A stretch of 64,000 bases of DNA from Vibrio tasmaniensis (GTDB lineage: Bacteria; Pseudomonadota; Gammaproteobacteria; Enterobacterales; Vibrionaceae): the NCBI RefSeq assembly GCF_024347635.1, contig NZ_AP025511.1, positions 496,001 through 560,000 of the forward strand, given 5' to 3'. Each line of letters opens with the position of its first letter. The first letter of the stretch is position 1. Below, one piece after another: positions 1-7,796 of the stretch. A model generated the notes under the pieces. It saw only the letters and a list, made by a program, of their open reading frames with translations. It had not been told where the DNA came from and did no database searches. The position numbers and the translations under genes are program-made.

Positions 1-2
1 TT

Positions 3-986
3 TTTACATATACTGCCATGATACTCCCATTTAATTTTGAAGTATTCTTAATCTTGTTTGGTGTATTGGCCGCTTATGCGCTAACAGCAATGACATTTGT
101 TCCATTAGCGTTATTAGTTGATCGTATATTCGAAAATAAAAATAAAGGCATGGCGTATGCTGCAATTACTAATGGAACTGCGATTGGTTTTATGGTTTTG
201 TCTCCATTCTGGGTATGGCTCAACACATTTCTAGCGTGGAAAGACATCAGTATGATTATCGTCATGGTATTCGCTGGCATTATACTCCCGGCTAGCATTT
301 GGTTATGTAGAACATTTCCCCGTAAAGATTTTATTATTCCTGATTGCAAAGGTAAGGATTCTGAACGTTGGCATCATTATTTACGAAAACCATTATTCTT
401 ACTGTTAGCGCTTTCATTTGGAGGTTGTGGTGCATCAATGGCTTATCTCGATGTTCATCTAGTTCCGTTGCTTCAAGAACGTTTCACCGCTCAAGAAAGT
501 AGCACTACTATCGTTGCCTCATCATTAAGCATACTAGGAGCTGCAGAGCTAATCGGAGCATTTATGACCGGGTACATTCTTCGGTTTTCAGCTCCAGCCT
601 TAATATTATCACTATTGTATGCAATAAGAGCTACAGCTCTAATAATCATCGTATTCGCAGATGATTTTATAATGTGTTTAATATTTTCAATTCTTTTTGG
701 AATAAGCTATATGGGAACGGTGATTGTAACTTCATTAATGTGTCTAAAAGCATATGGAGAAAAAGTAAAAGGAAAAATATTTGGGTGCCTTTTCACTGTG
801 CATCAAATATTTGTTTTCGGCACTGTTTGGCTAGGCGGGTTAAGCTACGATTGGACACAAAGTTACGATTTAATCACCTGGGTAGTTGCTGGCTTATGTT
901 TGATATCAATGGGAACAGGTTTTGTTTTTTATTATTCAAACATGTTTAAAGAAAACTCTAAACAACAAGTAGCTCTGACTTCTTAA
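3..986 (+). CDS. MFS transporter, N-terminus cut by window edge
   Basis: This is a polytopic membrane protein of the major facilitator superfamily. The first ATG is at 18, but the frame stays open back to position 3, so the gene almost certainly begins outside the window. About 320 residues remain against roughly 400 for the family, so the first few helices are missing. Hydrophobic helices alternate with short loops, and a basic central loop (FPRKDF...) separates the two halves. It ends 35 bp before the MetZ-like gene on the same strand, so co-transcription is likely. The substrate cannot be told; export of an amino-acid or thiol compound would fit the neighbour, but that is inference. Confidence 0.8.
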   Translation, partial: FTYTAMILPFNFEVFLILFGVLAAYALTAMTFVPLALLVDRIFENKNKGMAYAAITNGTAIGFMVLSPFWVWLNTFLAWKDISMIIVMVFAGIILPASIWLCRTFPRKDFIIPDCKGKDSERWHHYLRKPLFLLLALSFGGCGASMAYLDVHLVPLLQERFTAQESSTTIVASSLSILGAAELIGAFMTGYILRFSAPALILSLLYAIRATALIIIVFADDFIMCLIFSILFGISYMGTVIVTSLMCLKAYGEKVKGKIFGCLFTVHQIFVFGTVWLGGLSYDWTQSYDLITWVVAGLCLISMGTGFVFYYSNMFKENSKQQVALTS

Positions 987-1020
987 TAAAATTGTGCGTA
1001 TAGGATACAAAGGTAATAAA

Positions 1021-2205
1021 ATGGACAATTCAACTCTAGCAATACACTGTAAGTTCCCCTCATTAGACGACGCACACGCCGCATCAATAGCCATGACTTC
1101 AGCGTACGATTTCTCAAGTGCAAAGGAAGCGAGTGACCGATTTAGTGGTCTAGTAGAAGGTAACGTATATAGTCGATTTACTAACCCATCAGTTGCCCAC
1201 TTTGAAGAAAAGTTAGCAATGATGGAAAACGCAGAAGACGCAGTGGCTTTCTCATCGGGAATGGCAGCTTACTTAGCTCTTGCGATGACCTTTCTAAAGC
1301 AAGGCGATCATATTCTGATGGCAAGCGGAATCTTTGGGACAACCACACACCTTTTTCGTCAATATTTTGGGGAATTTGGTATTGAAGCAAACTGTATAGA
1401 GGTCAATGATAACGATGCTTGGTACACTGCTATCAAGCCCAACACTAAAATGATACTTGTTGAGTCACCAACAAACCCATTACTAAAAGTAGCAAATATC
1501 GCTTGGCTATCCGATCTTGCTAAAACACACGGGCTATTGCTTGTAGTTGATAACACCCTTCTATCTCCGGTAAATCAACGGCCACTAGAGCATGGAGCTG
1601 ATCTCGTATTGCATTCAACGGGTAAATTTATCGATGGACAAGGCCGTACTGTCGGCGGCGTTATTGCTGGGAACAAAGACTTAATATACTCATTAAAAAA
1701 ATATCTTCGTAGCTCAGGCACCTGTATGAGCCCTTTCACGGCTTGGGTATTGAGTCATGGGTTAGATACATTGTCAGCTCGAATGCACCTTCATGTAGAA
1801 AATGCCATGAAAGTGGCAGAGTGGTTAATTAAACAACCACAGATTGAAAATGTTTATAGTACTTTTAGCAAAAATCACGAACAGTCAAAGATAATCGAAA
1901 CTCAACAATTAGGACATAGCCCTATAGTTAGTTTTCAGTTGTATTCTAATCAAGCTGAGGCTTGGGAGTTAATTGACTCTCTTGACGTAATTTCTCGCTG
2001 TACGAATATTGGTGACACCAAAACCATGGTTACACACCCTGCAACTACAACTCACGGACGATATACACCAGAAGAAAAACACTCTTATGGCATTAACGAC
2101 GGCTTAATACGGCTATGTATTGGGTTAGAAAATCCGAGCGATCTCATCAATGACCTCAAGCAGTCGTTAGTACGTTCAGAAAACAAGTTGAGGAAAGTCG
2201 TATAA
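1021..2205 (+). CDS. O-succinylhomoserine sulfhydrylase-like PLP enzyme (MetZ type)
   Basis: Cys/Met-metabolism PLP-dependent enzyme of about 394 residues, full length. Motifs match MetZ rather than methionine gamma-lyase: YSRFTNPS near the start, FGTTTHLF where gamma-lyases have YG(C/S)T, the PLP-lysine region HSTGKFIDGQGR with Lys202, and IGDTKT followed by HPATTTHGR. The residue before the lysine is Gly instead of the usual Thr. A GTG at 994 is possible, but ATG 1021 has an AAAGG ribosome site 7 nt upstream and gives a normal N-terminus. The stop codon overlaps the next start (TAATG), indicating translational coupling with the secreted hydrolase. Known chemistry is sulfide plus activated homoserine to homocysteine. 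Its use here is uncertain because a core methionine pathway probably exists elsewhere. Confidence 0.82.
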   Translation: MDNSTLAIHCKFPSLDDAHAASIAMTSAYDFSSAKEASDRFSGLVEGNVYSRFTNPSVAHFEEKLAMMENAEDAVAFSSGMAAYLALAMTFLKQGDHILMASGIFGTTTHLFRQYFGEFGIEANCIEVNDNDAWYTAIKPNTKMILVESPTNPLLKVANIAWLSDLAKTHGLLLVVDNTLLSPVNQRPLEHGADLVLHSTGKFIDGQGRTVGGVIAGNKDLIYSLKKYLRSSGTCMSPFTAWVLSHGLDTLSARMHLHVENAMKVAEWLIKQPQIENVYSTFSKNHEQSKIIETQQLGHSPIVSFQLYSNQAEAWELIDSLDVISRCTNIGDTKTMVTHPATTTHGRYTPEEKHSYGINDGLIRLCIGLENPSDLINDLKQSLVRSENKLRKVV

Positions 2206-3059
2206 TGAAGATAATAGTATTAAAAACTTTAGTTCTTATCACAGCAATTACCACTTTATGCAGCCATGCATCTGTTCAAAATCGGGCACTGGAGGAACAT
2301 TTTAAGTATTCATTCGTTTCGTTCGAATCGAACAGCATAATCCCACTAACGATAGCTGGCCGTTTATCTAAGCCAAATGATGTAGACGGTTTATTACCAG
2401 CAGTGATCATCGTCCATGGTTCAGGAGGAGTAGATGAGCGCGGAACTATATATAGTAAAGCATTAAACTCTATTGGTTTTGCCACACTTGAAATTGATAT
2501 GTGGAGCGCTCGAGGACTTGAGGGAGGATTGTCAAGACCCAAACATGTTAATGAAACGCTTCCTGATATCGAAGCTGCCGTAACTTATCTAAAATCGCGT
2601 AAAGACATTGATGAGGATAAGTTGGGGCTTATTGGTTTTTCATGGGGAGGTGTCGTTGCGATGCTGACATCTAGGCCAGATAAGATCCCAGAAATAAAAG
2701 CGCTAGTTGCAAATTACCCCGTTTGCTGGGCATACAATAAGGTGCCGGGATACTCGTTCCAAAACGTCGCCGAACATAAACGGCTGATGATTGTATCCGC
2801 TCAAGATGACAAATATGATGGGCCAAAAGACTGCAAAAATTTAATAAGCCAATTACCCGAACACAGTAAGGCGAATGTCACTTTAAAAAGTTTGGCTAAT
2901 GCAACTCATGCCTTCGAGTTGCCTCGCCCAGATTCTATTTTTTTTGACCCCTATGCTTACCAAGGTAAAGGGGGAGATGTCCCATTAAAATACAACCCTG
3001 AAGCAACTCTCATTTCCACTCAATTATCCTCTCAATTTTTCATTGATCACTTACAGTAA
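2205..3059 (+). CDS. Secreted dienelactone hydrolase-family protein
   Basis: Alpha/beta hydrolase of 284 residues with a clear Sec signal peptide (about residues 1-22, ending CSHA). The fold is shown by VIIVHGSGG (oxyanion strand), the nucleophile elbow GFSWGG with Ser146, and the late histidine in NATHAFELP (His235). Dienelactone hydrolases proper use cysteine at the elbow; serine here suggests a general esterase or peptidase-like hydrolase. It overlaps the MetZ-like gene by one base, so the pair is one operon. Export of a hydrolase coupled to a sulfur-amino-acid enzyme is unusual. The substrate is unknown. Confidence 0.8.
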   Translation: MKIIVLKTLVLITAITTLCSHASVQNRALEEHFKYSFVSFESNSIIPLTIAGRLSKPNDVDGLLPAVIIVHGSGGVDERGTIYSKALNSIGFATLEIDMWSARGLEGGLSRPKHVNETLPDIEAAVTYLKSRKDIDEDKLGLIGFSWGGVVAMLTSRPDKIPEIKALVANYPVCWAYNKVPGYSFQNVAEHKRLMIVSAQDDKYDGPKDCKNLISQLPEHSKANVTLKSLANATHAFELPRPDSIFFDPYAYQGKGGDVPLKYNPEATLISTQLSSQFFIDHLQ

Positions 3060-3071
3060 GGCTCTAAATAT

Positions 3072-3106
3072 GATTAAGTTTTGAATAACTAATTTAAAAC
3101 TTAATC
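3072..3106. terminator. Convergent inverted repeat (possible bidirectional terminator)
   Basis: A perfect 11-bp inverted repeat, GATTAAGTTTT / AAAACTTAATC with a 13-nt loop, lies between the convergent hydrolase and GlxA-type genes. It is AT-rich and lacks a long T tract, so its strength is doubtful. Confidence 0.45.
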
Positions 3107-3129
3107 ATTTAGCTGCAAGCAATACAGAG

Positions 3130-4140
3130 TTAACGAGGCAAGGATTGGTATTTCCGTTTCCATGCACTACGAAGCGCCTTGGCTTGGGGGAAACCAGCCT
3201 TATATGCTGCAACTTCAATAGTTTCCCCTTTTCCAAGGTAGTTTTTGGCTTCTTCCAAGCGAAGCTCAACCAGATACTCTCGAATAGTTAACCCTGTAGC
3301 ATTCTTAAACTCGCGCTGCATATGGCGAAGCGAAACACGAAATTTTTGAGACACATCTAGCAGGACTAGTTTGTCCCCTAAATGACTTTGGAAGTAGTCT
3401 TGTAAGCTATGCACTAAAGGAGAAATATGATTTCGGAAACCTAATTGTTTAGAGATTTGCGGATCGTTTGCCATTCTCCTTCGATAAACTACGAGTTCAC
3501 GCGCAATATCCATCGACAGAGAAGTATTTTTGATTTCTTGAATAATCTGTAACGCCATATCAATACCAGCGGTCACTCCAGCACTTGTAAATACTTGGCC
3601 ATCTTGTACAAAAATTCTATCTGGTAGTACTGTCGTTTCCGGAAAGCTATTCGCTAGCTGTTGAGTTAGCTTATGGTGTGTAGTACAAGAACGTCCATTC
3701 AACCAACCCGACAACCCAAGTAAAAACGCCCCCGTGCAAATGCCCAAAATTTTTGTGCATGCCTTCGGGGTTTCCATCAGCCACTTTATGCAGCTCTCAC
3801 TCTCGGGGTTTCTATAAATATCATCTTGGTAACTCGATGCACAAACCACCAAAATAGCGTTATCACTCAAAATTGACGGAAGTGGTTTTATCCCCGATAA
3901 CGTTAGTCCTTGATGGCTGCAAAAAGATGGCTGAGCGCCTACATAGTGCAACTTAAGCTTAAGGCCATGACTTTGAGCTTCATGGAAAGCTTGGCATGGG
4001 CCCGCTAAATCGAGTAGGTGGGCATCAGGGGTCAATAGAAAATAAATGTCCGTATTTGTTTCTCTAGTACTTACTTCAATCACTACACTCGTTCCAATAT
4101 TATTTTTCCTATTCATATCAGCGCATAAAATTATTGTCAA
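3130..4140 (-). CDS. GlxA-family transcriptional regulator (DJ-1/PfpI plus AraC HTH)
   Basis: Two-domain regulator of about 336 residues. The N-terminal class I glutamine amidotransferase-like (DJ-1/PfpI) domain contains LLDLAGP and the elbow GICTGAFLLG with a cysteine. The C-terminal AraC/XylS domain contains LRHMQREFKNATGLTIREYL. The family usually senses a small metabolite through the first domain. It is convergent with the MetZ-like operon and may regulate it. The start is uncertain: TTG at 4140 has AAGG 7 nt upstream, ATG 4116 has no visible ribosome site, and family members often start still later. Confidence 0.85.
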   Translation of the reverse strand: MTIILCADMNRKNNIGTSVVIEVSTRETNTDIYFLLTPDAHLLDLAGPCQAFHEAQSHGLKLKLHYVGAQPSFCSHQGLTLSGIKPLPSILSDNAILVVCASSYQDDIYRNPESESCIKWLMETPKACTKILGICTGAFLLGLSGWLNGRSCTTHHKLTQQLANSFPETTVLPDRIFVQDGQVFTSAGVTAGIDMALQIIQEIKNTSLSMDIARELVVYRRRMANDPQISKQLGFRNHISPLVHSLQDYFQSHLGDKLVLLDVSQKFRVSLRHMQREFKNATGLTIREYLVELRLEEAKNYLGKGETIEVAAYKAGFPQAKALRSAWKRKYQSLPR

Positions 4141-4218
4141 AATATTACCTTAAAAGAATAAATATTTTCTCATTATCATTCCATTCAGTCCGTTATAGAG
4201 GAACTCTGACGGATCCCC

Positions 4219-5264
4219 TCATATTTTCCCTAGTCCTGCATTGTGCGTGAGCCTTTGATATTCGAACATTCCCCATTGATATTGGGATTCGTTAAATTGA
4301 TATCGCCGATGATTTCGTACCTCTCTCCCTAGACGAAGTATGGATAGAACTCGGCGGTGTTTAATGCTGTTGGCTTGGAAGTCAAAGTGCCATTTGGCTT
4401 GTACTGCAATGAGGCCATTCCACCACATCAAGATTTCAGCGAGTAACGCAGTAAGAAGCTGGATATCCAATCGCTTAGTACAACGAGTCCTGTTGTGACG
4501 AAGTGCGATCCCATAGGCGGTACTCTTTAGATCTCGGAAGGCTTCTTCTATTTGCATGCGCTTGGTGTACAGGTTGGTAATTTGTACTTCATTTAAGATA
4601 TGTCTAGGGGCATTGGTCGCGAGTAACCACGGCTCCTTTGCACTGCGTTGATAGAGATGTGTAGCGGAGTGTTTTTGGCTGGTTCTGCTATGGCGCTGGG
4701 CTTTTCTGCCTTTTTCTAATCCTTTATAAACATAGGCTTCACAAGATATCGGTGATCTCTTTGCTAATAAGCAGTGGCCAAGATACTTGGGTTTATAGAT
4801 AGCGTTTGGATAAAAGGTTTTATTTGAGACCCAAGGTTTTTGAGGTTGTTTTATTGATACTTCACCTCGGACACGACCTAACCAAAACCAACCTTTCGCC
4901 TGAACTTGTCTGAACCAAGTATTTCGAAAACCCGCATCAGAAACGATGATCGGACTGATTTTTTTAGGAAAAATACTCTGTAATTTATTCTGTGAATACA
5001 GAAAACCACGGGTTTATCCGTGGATGAATGCCAATTCCAAAATTACAGCGTAAGCTGTTTGTAATTTTGGTCAACGCTTTAGCGTTGTCACGGTAAGTAC
5101 CCCGGGCATGCCCGGGGGAATCTTCCTAGGAATATTTGGTGACTTTTCGGTGAATTGTATTGGCCATATTCAAAAACTTGTTCAAAGATTGTGATGGCTC
5201 GACCATCAAGTTGTAGTGGATGAGTTAATTTGGCCACTTGATTGGAGGTTTGCAATACCTGAAA
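4219..5264 (-). pseudogene. IS4-family transposase relic, N-truncated and interrupted
   Basis: Reading leftward, an open frame runs from about 5000 to 4219. It encodes the second catalytic aspartate (SPIIVSDAGFRNTWF) and a perfect YREK signature: Y-2-R-3-E-6-K within YTKRMQIEEAFRDLK. The same protein continues on the far side of a roughly 128-bp insertion (5001-5128), where 5129-5264 encodes LDGRAITIFEQVFEYG and SPKSHQIF. A stop at 5265-5267 then ends recognisable homology, so the N-terminus with the first aspartate is missing. The element cannot transpose itself. Exact IS ends and target duplication were not found. The only ATG-initiated remnant is the last 112 codons. Confidence 0.85.
5001..5128 (+). 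mobile_element. IS200/IS605-type right-end remnant nested in IS4 relic
   Basis: Four consecutive perfect or near-perfect hairpins fill this segment: CCACGG/CCGTGG (5006-5023), CCAAAATTACA/TGTAATTTTGG (5037-5070), CAACGC/GCGTTG (5072-5087) and the palindrome CCCCGGGCATGCCCGGGG (5100-5117). Deleting it rejoins the IS4 reading frame, which defines it as an insertion. The layout, with a first hairpin that resembles the usual last codons of tnpB (ENPR-type ending), is like the 3-prime end of IS200/IS605 elements where TnpB-guiding RNA is made. No tnpA or tnpB is present. Family assignment is inferred from structure, not from a search. Confidence 0.6.
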
Positions 5265-5503
5265 TTATTTGTGAGATACTAATTTAGGAAAACCTCTAAC
5301 AAGCTTATGTCCAAAAACGTGCCAGCACGATCTCAATTACCTCATCCCCTTTCTAAGGTTAACCACTCCCGATTACATTCCACTGGTTTACTGTTTTTCC
5401 ATTCGCTTTTTATGGTTAAAATGCCTTATGGTACAAACAATCGAATTATAGATACTGGCGGGCTTTGCCACAGGTATTCCCCATTTACACGAAAAGACTG
5501 ATT
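5265..5503. other. Non-coding gap right of IS relic
   Basis: This 239-bp stretch has no convincing gene. A 64-codon frame at 5307-5501 has no ribosome site and no recognisable content. It overlaps the next small gene out of frame. No IS end or direct repeat could be identified. Confidence 0.4.
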
Positions 5504-5749
5504 ATGAATTTTGATATCAATGCACTGAAACACCACCAACTGGTCGAAGATGGTCAACTCGAAGGGTGTTACCTTCATCAGCCAGCACAAGGCAGCCAGC
5601 AAGACGATGACACTGTTTTAGCAGAGCGCCAAGCGCTAGAAAAATTGGGGTATAAGGTAGTACAGGTACAAGCTAAAGGTGGGGCAACAACCTTTGCCGA
5701 AGCTATGCAAAAGTTTGCGAAGAAAACGGGTCACCAGACCAAAGAGTAG
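5504..5749 (+). CDS. Small conserved-looking hypothetical protein
   Basis: An 81-residue soluble protein starting at ATG 5504. It has a mixed acidic N-terminal half (QQDDDTVLAERQALEKLGYKVVQVQAKGG) and a basic C-terminus, with no signal peptide or membrane segment. The codon pattern looks coding. I do not recognise the family. It stands alone between the IS relic and the toxin-antitoxin pair. A longer in-frame start at 5465 exists but lacks support. Confidence 0.5.
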   Translation: MNFDINALKHHQLVEDGQLEGCYLHQPAQGSQQDDDTVLAERQALEKLGYKVVQVQAKGGATTFAEAMQKFAKKTGHQTKE

Positions 5750-5858
5750 GCGAATGGGTGTAAAGGGGCTTCCTATAACGGCTGATAGCCTTGGGATTTT
5801 AAAGCGAACACAACATAAAGCTTTTTAACAACAGCCGCTTAACTCGAATTAAAACACA

Positions 5859-5880
5859 CCCCGTAAGTCACTAAACGGGG
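5859..5880. terminator. Weak hairpin ACCCCGT-type
   Basis: CCCCGT (5859-5864) pairs with ACGGGG (5875-5880) over a 10-nt loop. It lies between the small hypothetical gene and the toxin pseudogene end. No strong T tract follows, so this is a weak candidate terminator. Confidence 0.35.
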
Positions 5881-5914
5881 TTATAAGTACATGAGCTAAA
5901 TCTCTGCTATAACT

Positions 5915-6254
5915 TTATTTATGTATGATGCAATAATCAACGAGAGCCATTGATATGTCTTGTTTTTTCCTTAATAAGACTAGGCCTATAACCGTGCCAT
6001 TATTCACCTCATAAAACAGCCTAAAACCCGATTTTTTTGAACTCTCTGATACTAGTGACCCCCAACCTTACAAGCTCAGAACATCTAGAGTACATGTTAG
6101 GGTTATGGCTCACATTTTCTTCAAAGGCATCTAAAAGACTCTCAATCCCTTCAATGACTGATTTTTCATCATTCCATTGAGTTAGGTGATCAATCGAATC
6201 ATTTAGCGAATTTTCAAATGTTTCCGTGTATTAAATTTCTGCTTAATGAGTCAT
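5915..6254 (-). pseudogene. RelE/ParE-type toxin pseudogene
   Basis: Downstream of the antitoxin, after an AAAGG ribosome site, ATG 6254 begins a degraded toxin frame. Conceptual reading gives MTH-stop-AEI-stop-YTETFENSLNDSI, then a long open stretch to REFKK. A T7 run on the plus strand (6032-6038) shifts the frame by one base. Restoring it yields GFRLFYEVNNGTVIGLVLLRK and ends DYCIIHK at 5915. RLFYEV followed by a short hydrophobic strand is typical of the RelE/ParE fold. Two nonsense codons (6243-6245, 6231-6233) and one frameshift make it inactive. Confidence 0.82.
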
Positions 6255-6265
6255 ATTTACCTTTG

Positions 6266-6514
6266 TTACTTACGGGCAGCTAATCGACTTCTTAAATCTC
6301 TAGACGAAGTTACACGATCTTGAACAACATCATTTTTTGCAAAACTAACCAGTTTCATTAGCACAATGGCATCTTGACGTTTTTTATGGTCTTCATACGA
6401 CTCAACTACATACGTAGGTTTTCCATTTTTCGTGATCGTTAGTGGTTCACTTAAAGGCAAGTTAGCCGCATTTTTTTTTAAGAAACTGACGGTTTCTACG
6501 TTTGCTGTGTCCAT
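6266..6514 (-). CDS. Phd/YefM-type antitoxin, orphaned
   Basis: Type II antitoxin of 82 residues. The N-terminal half (TVSFLKKNAANLPLSEPLTITKNGKPTYVVESYEDH) matches the DNA-binding Phd/YefM fold; the charged C-terminal tail would neutralise the toxin. GTG 6520 is also in frame, but ATG 6514 has the ribosome site AGGGTGA 6 nt upstream. The toxin gene immediately downstream is a pseudogene, so this antitoxin is intact without a working partner. It probably still represses its own promoter. Confidence 0.85.
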   Translation of the reverse strand: MDTANVETVSFLKKNAANLPLSEPLTITKNGKPTYVVESYEDHKKRQDAIVLMKLVSFAKNDVVQDRVTSSRDLRSRLAARK

Positions 6515-6684
6515 AATCACTCACCCTGTTTGTATTTGTTGCTTTAGTTAGTTAAATGCCATCACTCATTCAATAGTTGTATTGAACTACCTGACTACTA
6601 GTTCAAATTTAGACTTTATTTAAACCGCTCTGCACAACCAAGACTGGACGCTTACCAAAACGAGTTTCGTATTTCATGCAATGC

Positions 6685-7602
6685 TTAATCAAAGTTGGCT
6701 TTTTGTAAGATCTCAATGAACGTCTTAATCTTGAGGTCTTCCGCTCCCTGTTTCGCGTAAAGACCAACGTTTCCTAGCTTAGAGTCATCAATCAGTAAGG
6801 TTTCGAAGCCTTTGTCTTTCATCCAGTCACACATTTTATGACTGTATGGCATGACAGCATTAGACATTCTCAACATATCTAAACTCGCAAAAAGAGAGTC
6901 AACGTCATAGACATCTCGCCCAACCACCTCAGTATCACGCCCGCCAGGCTGTGAATTTACGTGATCAGACAGTACAGAGTTATGTCGAGAGTGATCGGGG
7001 GTCACTTGGAGTATTGGAAACGCCAACATCTCACGTCTTAACAAACTCGGGTCTAAGTGTTTCTTCGTTAACAATGGATGTTTAGCTCGAACAAACACCG
7101 CTTCTTTGTCTTGAAAGAGTGGGTAAAACGTTACTTTGCATCGCTCATGCAGCCCATAGATTTCATGGCCAACAAACAAGTCGATATCGCCTTGAACCAA
7201 GTGGTGCATCAAAGACAAGTTGTTACCGAACTCTAAATGTAGCGAGCCCATTTGTTCTTGTTGCTTGTATTCCTCAACCGCCTTGCAAACAAATTGTTCC
7301 CACCAAGCTTCCCCAGTGCCGAGCTTCAATTTACCGGATTGGCGCTGCTGCATGTCGGTAAAGCGGTGCATTAACGACAGATGCTTTTCTTGCTGTTCTT
7401 GTGCAAACTCCCGAAACAACAACCCGTACTCGGTAAGCTCAACGCCTTTTGACTTACGAGTAAAAATAGCCACACCAACATCACTCTCTAATTTCTTGAT
7501 CGCAGCGGTCAAGGAGGGCTGGCTAATATTCAGCTTTTCCGCAGCACCTTTAATACTGCCAGTATGCGCAACCATCAGAAAGTATCGGTATAGCTTGTTC
7601 AT
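6685..7602 (-). CDS. LysR-family regulator of the adjacent glucosidase locus
   Basis: LysR-type regulator of 305 residues. The N-terminal winged helix is MVAHTGSIKGAAEKLNISQPSLTAAIKKLE, followed by a periplasmic-binding-like sensor domain. It is divergent from the GH13 glucosidase with about 195 bp between starts, the classical LysR arrangement. The shared intergenic region contains TATAG-N7-CTATA (7699-7715), a fit to the T-N11-A LysR box, and the same box precedes the binding-protein gene at 9659-9675. It therefore probably controls the glucosidase, the binding protein and perhaps the debranching enzyme. The ligand is unknown; an isomalto-oligosaccharide or glucose derivative is an inference. 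Confidence 0.88.
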   Translation of the reverse strand: MNKLYRYFLMVAHTGSIKGAAEKLNISQPSLTAAIKKLESDVGVAIFTRKSKGVELTEYGLLFREFAQEQQEKHLSLMHRFTDMQQRQSGKLKLGTGEAWWEQFVCKAVEEYKQQEQMGSLHLEFGNNLSLMHHLVQGDIDLFVGHEIYGLHERCKVTFYPLFQDKEAVFVRAKHPLLTKKHLDPSLLRREMLAFPILQVTPDHSRHNSVLSDHVNSQPGGRDTEVVGRDVYDVDSLFASLDMLRMSNAVMPYSHKMCDWMKDKGFETLLIDDSKLGNVGLYAKQGAEDLKIKTFIEILQKANFD

Positions 7603-7698
7603 AGGATTCTCTTAGTTTGCATTCGATCACAAAATGCGAGGTTAGAAATTCAACAAATTAAACCACTGAACACAGTGCGCAGCGGATAGAGCTCATGA

Positions 7699-7715
7699 TA
7701 TAGGATTTTTCTATA
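7699..7715. promoter_or_regulatory. Putative LysR box 1 (TATAG-N7-CTATA)
   Basis: An inverted repeat TATAG-GATTTTT-CTATA lies between the divergent LysR and glucosidase genes. It matches the T-N11-A operator format and has the same arms and spacer length as a second copy at 9659. Confidence 0.6.
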
Positions 7716-7796
7716 GAGAGCATTAGTAATGCTATTTCCCAGTGTAAGATGAAATCACTATAGTAAGATCAATTAACTTATTAAGTGGACATTGAG

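Noticed and set aside
5307-5501. 64-codon frame right of the IS relic
   Set aside because: No ribosome site, no recognisable motifs, and it overlaps the better-supported gene starting at 5504.
7785-7796. GTG start for the GH13 glucosidase
   Set aside because: The family N-terminus begins at the ATG 12 bases later.
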